7,069 nucleotides of DNA, taken from positions 1 to 7,069 of the forward strand of contig JAUYSA010000467.1 of the NCBI GenBank assembly GCA_030696545.1, given 5' to 3'. This DNA comes from Hyphomonadaceae bacterium (GTDB taxonomy: Bacteria; Pseudomonadota; Alphaproteobacteria; Caulobacterales; Hyphomonadaceae). Numbering within the stretch: position 1 is the stretch's first letter; every line of letters begins with the position of its first letter. The position numbers were made by a program, and so were the translations under genes. The notes beneath the pieces were generated by a model, which made no database searches, had not been told where the DNA came from, and saw only the letters and a program-made list of their open reading frames with translations. Below, one piece after another: positions 1 to 4,509 of the stretch.

Positions 1-12
1 ACCCCCTCCGTC

Positions 13-32
13 TTGCGCGCAAGGGCGCGCAA
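13..32. repeat. Perfect 8-bp inverted repeat (hairpin) downstream of the S9 peptidase gene
   Basis: TTGCGCGC at 13-20 is the exact reverse complement of GCGCGCAA at 25-32, with a 4-nt loop (AAGG). It lies 50 bp past the stop of the minus-strand peptidase gene and next to a second hairpin at 37-65. No T-tract follows on either strand, so an intrinsic terminator is not supported. The pair looks like part of a dispersed GC-rich palindromic element of the kind common between alphaproteobacterial genes. That reading is from memory of such genomes, not from a search. Confidence 0.6.
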
Positions 33-36
33 TCCA

Positions 37-65
37 CCTCCCCCAGTGCTTCGCACTGAGGGAGG
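37..65. repeat. Long imperfect hairpin just past the 3' end of the S9 peptidase gene
   Basis: CCTCCC (37-42) pairs with GGGAGG (60-65). CAGTGC (44-49) pairs with GCACTG (53-58) around a TTC loop. A single C43/A59 mismatch separates the two halves, giving 12 base pairs in all. It starts 17 bp beyond the peptidase stop codon at 82-84, so it would form near the 3' end of that transcript and could stabilise it or help stop transcription. There is no adjacent U-run, so termination is only a possibility. The same structure can form on both strands. Confidence 0.6.
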
Positions 66-81
66 CAAGGCGGCGGTGGCT

Positions 82-2073
82 CTACTTCGCCGCCAGATGT
101 TTCTCCAGGAATTCGGCTTCGCGGCGGTGGTAGAAGAGGCGGTTTTTCAGTTTGCGCCAGCCATGGCCTTCGTCGGGGAGGCGGATGAAGGTGGTTTCGA
201 TGCCGTTGTTGCGGAGGGCCTTCACCATCACTTCGGTTTCGCTGATGTCGATGCGTGGGTCCATGACGCCGTGGGCGTAGAGCATGGGGATCTTGATCTT
301 GTCGGCGTTATTGATCGGCGAGTTCTCGGTGTAGAATTTCTTCCACTCCGGATCGGCGATGTCGCCATACTCGATCTTGTCTGAGGCCTTGAGGCCGGGT
401 GAGGCGATTTCGAGGGCGCCGACCCAGTTGCCGACGCCGAAGATGGAGATGCCGGCGTCGAAGGCTTCGGGGTATGCGCCCACGACCGCGTTGACCATGT
501 AGCCGCCATAGGAGCCGCCGGAGACGGCGGCGCGGTCTGCATCGACGCGGCCGTCTGTCTTCAGGAAGGCGAGCATGTCGACAAGGTCGCGCACGCTGTC
601 GAGGCGTTTCCTGCCGTCGTCGAGTGTCGTGTAGGTACGGCCGAGGCCGGTGGAGCCGCGCACATTGGGCGAGAAGACGGCGATGCCGCGATCGACATAG
701 TATTGGGCGACCGTATCGAAGCTGGCCACGCTCTGTGCTGTTGGTCCGCCGTGTACGTCGAACAGGACGGGCGGGAGGGCGGCGCCTTTGCGGGAGGCCG
801 CATCGGGCAGGTAGAGCAGGCCCTGCAGTTCGACGCCATCCTGCGCTTTCATGCGGAGGGAGACGGGTTTGACGAGGCGCTTCGGGTCAAGGCCGGCGAG
901 CGTGCCCTTGAAGGCGGTGGTGGTTTTGCCCGTCGCGATGTCGAGCACGACGATGTCGCCGGGCGTGTCCCAGCCATTCACGTTGATCGAGAGTTTCGAG
1001 CTGCCGAGCCCGCAGTTGAGGCCGTACGTGCCTTCGGCTAGGGCGGGCGCGGCGATCATCTTCTTCGTGGTGAGATCCTGGATCTGCAGCTTGAAGAAGC
1101 CGTCCTCATTGGTGGTCCAGGCGAGCCAGCGGCCGCCGGCGCCGCACAGGCTGACATTCTGGATGTCGAAGGCGTCTTCGTGGAGGATGGTGGTCTTGCT
1201 GACGGCGATGTCGTGGAAGGCGAGGGCTGCGAATTCGCGGCCTTCGTTTGTGGCGAAGTAGAAGCCCTTGCTGTCGGGCGTCCAGGCGAAGCCGCCATCA
1301 TTGTGGTTGGCGCGCGGATCGGGCGCGGCGAGGGTGGCGAGCTTCTTGCCGCGGATGTCGAGCAGCATGAGCTTGTCGGAGTCTTCGCCGACGCCCTCGG
1401 TGACGATGGCGCTGGCGCCGTCGGGTGAGACGGACTGGACGAAGGTGCCGAGATTGCCTTCGGCGATCAGTTGCGGCGGGCCTTCGGGGGACGCGGCGTA
1501 GATGTCGAAGTCCGAGCCGTTGCGGTCTGGCGAGGAGAACAGCAGCGACTGGCCGTCTGGCAGGAAGTCTCCGAAGGCGCGGAACGAGCCATCCTTGGCG
1601 GCGAGCAGTTCCTGTTCGACGGCGCCGTCTGCGGTGACGAGGTTGAAGCTTTCCTGTTCGTTGCCGTTGTTGTCGGCGCCGTAGAGGATGGCTTTTGAAT
1701 CGGGCGTCCAGCGGAAGAAGGTGATGCCGTTGCCGAAGGTGAGCTGTTTCGGCTGGCCGCCTTCTACGGGGACGACCCAGAGCTGGGGCGCGCCGGTGAT
1801 GCGCCAGTTCATGGCGATCAGCTTGCCGTCGGGCGAGATGACGCCGCTGGCGCCGGAGGCGAGGATGTAGCGGGCGATGTCGGACGGGTCGTCGCCGGCC
1901 TTGCCGACTGTGACGGGTTCGTCCTTGGGTTCGATGGCTTCGATCGACATGTCGGCGCCGCCTGCGCCGCCATAGGAGCCCTTGGGCTTGGCGGCTTCCT
2001 CGGGTGCTTTTGCTTCGCCGCTGCAGGCGGAGAGGGCGGAGACGGAGGCTAGCAGGATGGCGGCAAAACGCAT
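82..2073 (-). CDS. S9 family prolyl-oligopeptidase-like serine peptidase, lipoprotein
   Basis: This is a 663-aa exported peptidase of the S9 family (dipeptidyl/acylaminoacyl-peptidase type), expected to cleave short peptides in the envelope. The N-terminus is a lipoprotein signal: a short hydrophobic stretch ending in the lipobox L14-S15-A16-C17, with Ser at +2. A low-complexity Gly/Ala/Pro/Glu linker follows to about residue 60. Residues ~70-390 carry repeated beta-propeller motifs with Pro-Asp at 81-82, 124-125, 172-173, 217-218 and 266-267. The hydrolase domain runs from ~405 to the end: HGGP at 441-444, the nucleophile elbow GGSYGGYM at 519-526 (Ser521), Asp605 in VMDPRI and His637 in EGHGW. 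The triad is intact and the length is normal. The ATG at 2071-2073 has GGAG at 2081-2084, 7 nt upstream, and the signal peptide starts directly at it. Promoter sequences must lie in the 92-bp gap shared with divergent fmt. Exact substrate and S9 subfamily cannot be told from sequence alone. Confidence 0.95.
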   Translation of the reverse strand: MRFAAILLASVSALSACSGEAKAPEEAAKPKGSYGGAGGADMSIEAIEPKDEPVTVGKAGDDPSDIARYILASGASGVISPDGKLIAMNWRITGAPQLWVVPVEGGQPKQLTFGNGITFFRWTPDSKAILYGADNNGNEQESFNLVTADGAVEQELLAAKDGSFRAFGDFLPDGQSLLFSSPDRNGSDFDIYAASPEGPPQLIAEGNLGTFVQSVSPDGASAIVTEGVGEDSDKLMLLDIRGKKLATLAAPDPRANHNDGGFAWTPDSKGFYFATNEGREFAALAFHDIAVSKTTILHEDAFDIQNVSLCGAGGRWLAWTTNEDGFFKLQIQDLTTKKMIAAPALAEGTYGLNCGLGSSKLSINVNGWDTPGDIVVLDIATGKTTTAFKGTLAGLDPKRLVKPVSLRMKAQDGVELQGLLYLPDAASRKGAALPPVLFDVHGGPTAQSVASFDTVAQYYVDRGIAVFSPNVRGSTGLGRTYTTLDDGRKRLDSVRDLVDMLAFLKTDGRVDADRAAVSGGSYGGYMVNAVVGAYPEAFDAGISIFGVGNWVGALEIASPGLKASDKIEYGDIADPEWKKFYTENSPINNADKIKIPMLYAHGVMDPRIDISETEVMVKALRNNGIETTFIRLPDEGHGWRKLKNRLFYHRREAEFLEKHLAAK

Positions 2074-2165
2074 GAAATCGCTCCAGGAATTGCCGGGACG
2101 CTAGCCAATCGGCGCGCGATTGCCAGAGGTTTCGGGTCGGCGCGAGATTGGGCTAGAAGGGCGCC
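2074..2165. promoter_or_regulatory. Divergent intergenic region between the S9 peptidase gene and fmt
   Basis: This 92-bp gap is the only upstream space for two genes transcribed away from each other, so both promoters should fall here or within the opposing 5' ends. Leftward, GGAG at 2081-2084 is the peptidase Shine-Dalgarno site. Rightward, AGAAGGG at 2155-2161 is the fmt site, 4 nt before the ATG. TTGCCA at 2120-2125 resembles a -35 box for fmt, but the matching -10 position (around 2143-2149) is weak, so I do not claim a specific promoter. The middle is taken up by inverted and direct repeats, listed separately, which could be a regulator site. Confidence 0.6.
2101..2156. repeat. Nested inverted and direct repeats in the divergent promoter region
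   Basis: Three overlapping symmetries are visible. CAATCG (2106-2111) and CGATTG (2117-2122) form a perfect inverted repeat around GCGCG. The 14-mer at 2109-2122 (TCGGCGCGCGATTG) recurs at 2137-2150 with one mismatch, offset by 28 bp. CTAGCCAATC (2101-2110) is the reverse complement of GATTGGGCTAG (2146-2156) apart from one extra base, so the outer ends also pair. The right arm touches the fmt Shine-Dalgarno site at 2155. The arrangement fits an operator for a dimeric regulator, or an RNA stem before fmt; which of these applies is inference. Confidence 0.55.
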
Positions 2166-3086
2166 ATGTCATTGCGCATTGCTTTCATGGGTTCGCCCGA
2201 GTTTTCCGTTCCGACGCTGGAGGCGGTCATTGCGGCCGGGCATGAGGTGGCGTGTGTTTACTCGCAGCCGCCGCGGCCCGCGGGGCGGGGGAAGCAGCTG
2301 ACAAAGACCGCGGTGCATGAGGCGGCGGAGCGGCACGGGATCCAGGTGCGGACGCCGGTGAACTTCAAGGCGGCGGAGGATCGCGAGGCGTTTGCGGCGC
2401 TGAAGCTGGATACGGCTGTGGTGGTGGCTTATGGGCTGTTGCTGCCGAGGGCTGTGCTGGATGCGCCGCGGCTGGGGTGTTTCAACATTCATGGCTCGAT
2501 CCTTCCGCGCTGGCGCGGGGCGGCGCCGATCCATCGCGCGGTGATGGCGGGCGATGCGGTGACGGGCGTGCAGGTGATGAAGATGGATGTGGGGCTGGAT
2601 ACCGGGCCGGTGATGCTGACGGCGACGACGCCGATCAGTGAGGCGGATACGACGGGGAGCGTGCATGACCGGCTGTCGCAGCTGGGGGCTTCGCTGATGG
2701 TGGAGGGGCTGGCGCTGCTGGAGGCTGGGCCGGTGACGCTGGTGAGCCAGGCAGCTGAGGGCGTGACGGTTGCGCCGAAGGTGTCGCCGGCGGAGGCGCG
2801 GATTGACTGGAAGCGGACGGGACAGGAAGTGGCGACGCACATACGCGGGCTATCGCCGTTTCCGGGCGCGTGGTTCGAGCTCGATGGCCAGCGGATCAAG
2901 GCGCTTCATGCGACGGCGGAGATCGGGTCAGGCGAGCCGGGCGAGGCGCTGAATGACGATCTGCTGATTGCGTGTGGCGAGGACGCGGTGCGGCTGACGC
3001 GCTTGCAGCGGGCGGGCAAGGGGCAGATGACTGCGGAGGAGTTCCAGCGCGGGGCGCGGATCAGCCGGGGCGTGAAGCTGTCGTGA
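2166..3086 (+). CDS. fmt: Methionyl-tRNA formyltransferase
   Basis: Fmt transfers a formyl group from 10-formyltetrahydrofolate to the amino group of methionyl-initiator tRNA in the cytoplasm, making fMet-tRNA for translation initiation. The 306-aa protein has the normal family length. The N-terminal formyltransferase domain (~1-200) begins with an IAFMGSPEFSVPTL strand-loop. It holds the signature FNIHGSILPRWRGAAPIH at 106-123, with the catalytic Asn107 and His109, and Asp145 in GLDTGPV. The C-terminal tRNA-binding domain (~205-306) starts at the conserved APKVSPAEARIDW (203-215) and includes IRGLSPFPGAW (226-236). The ATG at 2166 is preceded by AGAAGGG at 2155-2161. It is the first gene of a tight rightward run with a GNAT gene and truA. 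Its usual partner def (peptide deformylase) is not adjacent: the upstream neighbour is a divergent peptidase gene. The codons strongly favour G in the third position. Identification is essentially certain. Confidence 0.98.
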   Translation: MSLRIAFMGSPEFSVPTLEAVIAAGHEVACVYSQPPRPAGRGKQLTKTAVHEAAERHGIQVRTPVNFKAAEDREAFAALKLDTAVVVAYGLLLPRAVLDAPRLGCFNIHGSILPRWRGAAPIHRAVMAGDAVTGVQVMKMDVGLDTGPVMLTATTPISEADTTGSVHDRLSQLGASLMVEGLALLEAGPVTLVSQAAEGVTVAPKVSPAEARIDWKRTGQEVATHIRGLSPFPGAWFELDGQRIKALHATAEIGSGEPGEALNDDLLIACGEDAVRLTRLQRAGKGQMTAEEFQRGARISRGVKLS

Positions 3087-3089
3087 AGG
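3085..3089 (+). promoter_or_regulatory. Ribosome binding site of the GNAT gene, overlapping the fmt stop codon
   Basis: GAAGG at 3085-3089 lies 7 nt before the ATG at 3097. Its first two bases are the last two of the fmt stop codon TGA (3084-3086). Ribosomes finishing fmt therefore stop on top of the next gene's binding site, which favours translational coupling. The site supports 3097 as the true start of the acetyltransferase. Confidence 0.65.
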
Positions 3090-3096
3090 TGCTGAC

Positions 3097-3597
3097 ATGA
3101 GCGACCGGATTTTTCGCGTGATGACGCAGGCCGACAGGGCGGCCGTGCTCGATCTGAACACGCGCGCTTTCGGGCAGCCGGATGAGGCGCGGATCGTCGA
3201 GGCGCTGGAGACGGCGGGCGATGTGATGCTGCAGCTGGTGGTGGAGAGCGATGGGCAGATTGTGGGGCATATCCTGTTCTATCCGCTGGGCGTGTTCGGC
3301 AAGCTGAGCGCGGCGGGGCTGGGGCCGATGTCGGTGGACCCGTGGGTGCAGAAGGAAGGCATCGGCAAGGGGCTGGTGATGCACGGGCTGAAGCTGATGA
3401 AGGATGCGGGCGTGCCGATCGTGTTCGTGCTGGGGCATGACTGGTTCTATCCGAAGTTCGGATTCTCGGTGGAGCAGGCGGCGGAATTCGAGACGCCGCT
3501 GAAGGGGCCGCACTTCATGGCTCTGCGGATGCGGCATGGCCCGCCGATGTCTGGGCGGCTGATCTTCCCGGACGCGTTCGGGGTTCCCATTGCCTAG
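3097..3597 (+). CDS. GNAT-family N-acetyltransferase, YhbS-like
   Basis: This 166-aa cytoplasmic protein has the GNAT fold and should transfer an acetyl group from acetyl-CoA to an amine; the substrate is unknown. The N-terminal strand-helix (RIFRVMTQADRAAVLDLNTRAF, residues 4-25) and the GHILFYPL strand (57-64) match the usual GNAT order. Motif A follows as LGPMSVDPWVQKEGIGKGLV (75-94), whose Q85-x-x-G88-x-G90 loop binds the acetyl-CoA pyrophosphate. The later LGHDWFYPKFGF segment (112-123) is the typical 'lGd..fY.kfGF' of the YhbS/COG3153 group. It starts 10 bp after fmt and its last 8 bp overlap truA, so it is in the same operon. That context hints at a translation-linked substrate, but guilt by association is weak for GNATs. 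The family call is firm; a gene name would be a guess. Confidence 0.92.
   Translation: MSDRIFRVMTQADRAAVLDLNTRAFGQPDEARIVEALETAGDVMLQLVVESDGQIVGHILFYPLGVFGKLSAAGLGPMSVDPWVQKEGIGKGLVMHGLKLMKDAGVPIVFVLGHDWFYPKFGFSVEQAAEFETPLKGPHFMALRMRHGPPMSGRLIFPDAFGVPIA
3579..3592 (+). promoter_or_regulatory. TTG start site of truA with a weak Shine-Dalgarno sequence
   Basis: The only usable start in the truA frame is TTG at 3590-3592. An in-frame TGA sits at 3560-3562 and no ATG or GTG lies between it and the TTG. The protein beginning here, MPRYKLTIEYDG, starts exactly where TruA homologues do. The upstream GGGG at 3580-3583, 6 nt before the start, is a poor Shine-Dalgarno match. Initiation probably relies on ribosomes terminating the overlapping GNAT frame at TAG 3595-3597. 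Confidence 0.75.
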
Positions 3598-4339
3598 ATA
3601 CAAGCTGACGATCGAGTATGACGGGTCTGTGTTTTCCGGCTGGCAGCGGCAGGATAATTCCCCGTCGGTGCAGCAGACGCTGGAGGCTGCGGCCGAGGCG
3701 CTGGATGGCGCGGCCGTGCAGGTGATCGGCGCCGGGCGGACGGATGCGGGCGTGCATGCGACCGGGCAGGTGGCGCATCTGGATCTCGTGAAGACGCTGC
3801 GCGCGGGCAAGGTGCGGGACGCGCTGAATGCGCATCTGCGGCCGCATCCCATTGCGGTGCTGGAGGCGGAGGATGCTGATCCGGGGTTTCATGCGCGGTT
3901 CGATGCGACGGGGCGCAGCTATGTCTATCGCATCGTGAACCGGCGGGCGGATCTGACGCTGGATCGCGGGCGCGCGTGGCGGGTGGCGGTGGATCTCGAT
4001 GCGGAGGCGATGAACGCGGCGGCGCAGGCGTTTGTCGGACGGCATGATTTCACGACGTTCCGGGACGCCAATTGCCAGGCGGATACGCCGGTGAAGACGC
4101 TGAAGTCGATCAGCGTGGAGCGCGTGGGGCAGGTGATCCAGATACGGACGTCGGCGCGGTCGTTCCTGCACCGGCAGGTGCGATCGATGGTGGGCTCGCT
4201 GATGGAAGTGGGGCGTGGGCGAGAGAGCGTGGGCTGGATCGGGGAGATACTCGCGGCGGCGGATCGGACGAAGTGCGGGCCCGTGGCGCCGGCGGATGGG
4301 TTGTATCTGGTGGGGGTTAGTTATGAGGCTTTGGTGTAG
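3590..4339 (+). CDS. truA: tRNA pseudouridine synthase A
   Basis: TruA converts uridines 38-40 in the anticodon stem-loop of many tRNAs to pseudouridine, which steadies the anticodon arm and helps keep the reading frame. The 249-aa protein has normal length. It opens with YKLTIEYDGSVFSGWQRQ (4-21) and carries the catalytic motif GAGRTDAGVHATGQ (47-60) with Asp52 as the nucleophile. FHARFDATGRSYVYRI (100-115) and the C-terminal-domain signature SFLHRQVRSMVGSLMEVGRG (191-210) follow, then the closing AP-DGLYLVGVSY (233-245). It uses a TTG start and overlaps the GNAT gene by 8 bp (3590-3597), the third and last gene of the fmt run. It faces tamB across a 170-bp convergent gap, and a hairpin begins 9 bp past its stop codon. 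Active-site residues are intact. Identification is essentially certain. Confidence 0.98.
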   Translation: MPRYKLTIEYDGSVFSGWQRQDNSPSVQQTLEAAAEALDGAAVQVIGAGRTDAGVHATGQVAHLDLVKTLRAGKVRDALNAHLRPHPIAVLEAEDADPGFHARFDATGRSYVYRIVNRRADLTLDRGRAWRVAVDLDAEAMNAAAQAFVGRHDFTTFRDANCQADTPVKTLKSISVERVGQVIQIRTSARSFLHRQVRSMVGSLMEVGRGRESVGWIGEILAAADRTKCGPVAPADGLYLVGVSYEALV

Positions 4340-4347
4340 CGGGTGAT

Positions 4348-4369
4348 CTTCCCCCGCTTGCGGGGGGAG
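4348..4369. repeat. GC-rich hairpin 9 bp after truA
   Basis: Positions 4348-4356 (CTTCCCCCG) pair with 4361-4369 (CGGGGGGAG) around a CTTG loop: nine pairs, one of them G-U. It would form at the end of the fmt-GNAT-truA transcript. No T-run follows, so it is not a textbook intrinsic terminator, though it may protect the 3' end. It is the left outer arm of the larger composite repeat. Confidence 0.6.
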
Positions 4370-4452
4370 TGGATCGCGGCGAATCCGCGAGACGTGGGGG
4401 GCGATTTTCGAGGGCGGTGCTTGTGGCTCGCCCCCATCCCGGCTTCGCCGTA

Positions 4453-4474
4453 CTTCCCCCGCAGGCGGGGGAAG
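4453..4474. repeat. Perfect 9-bp GC-rich hairpin on the tamB side of the convergent gap
   Basis: CTTCCCCCG (4453-4461) pairs perfectly with CGGGGGAAG (4466-4474) around a CAGG loop. On the minus strand it lies 36 bp beyond the tamB stop codon. It shares its first ten bases with the hairpin at 4348. There is no flanking T-tract. It is the right outer arm of the composite repeat. Confidence 0.65.
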
Positions 4475-4494
4475 AGCTGCTCGCGACGAGCGCT
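4475..4494. repeat. Small stem-loop directly 3' of tamB
   Basis: GCTCG (4479-4483) pairs with CGAGC (4487-4491) around a CGA loop. AGC (4475-4477) with GCT (4492-4494) extends the stem past one bulged T at 4478. It abuts the composite repeat and lies 15 bp past the tamB stop on the minus strand. It could be part of the tamB transcript end, but lacks a U-run. A stem this short can occur by chance in GC-rich DNA. Confidence 0.35.
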
Positions 4495-4509
4495 AGCAAG
4501 AAGAGAGAG

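Larger units (their letters stand above)
4348..4474. repeat. Composite inverted repeat filling the truA-tamB convergent gap
   Basis: Two copies of one module face each other. Copy A reads rightward from 4360 to 4404 and copy B reads leftward from 4462 to 4428. Both begin GCGGGGG(R)AGT and end TGGGGGCGA. Each carries a different small stem in the middle: TCGCGG/CCGCGA at 4374-4390 in A and CGGC/GCCG at 4440-4450 in B. The outer ends are the near-identical hairpins 4348-4369 and 4453-4474, which share the arm CTTCCCCCGC. About 23 bp separates the copies. The organisation resembles paired REP/BIME-type palindromic elements seen between genes in many bacteria. Membership of a named family is not established. 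It may act as a bidirectional transcript end for truA and tamB. Confidence 0.6.

Noticed and set aside
2120..2149. A sigma-70-type promoter for fmt (TTGCCA with a -10 box near 2143-2149)
   Set aside because: The -35 match is good, but the candidate -10 (around CGAGAT/GAGATT) matches only about half of the consensus. It is noted in the intergenic entry but not called as a promoter.
2169..2840. A 223-codon minus-strand open frame opposite fmt
   Set aside because: Its composition is almost entirely Arg, His, Pro and Gln, the reverse-strand image of G-ending codons in fmt. It is not a plausible protein.
3061..3852. A 263-codon open frame on the minus strand across the GNAT-truA junction
   Set aside because: The translation is Arg/His/Pro-rich shadow sequence spanning two well-identified genes, with no start context or domain features.
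4348..4474. Rho-independent bidirectional terminator for truA and tamB
   Set aside because: The stems are strong, but no T-tract follows any of them on either strand, so the standard criterion is not met. They are reported as repeats with possible transcript-end function only.
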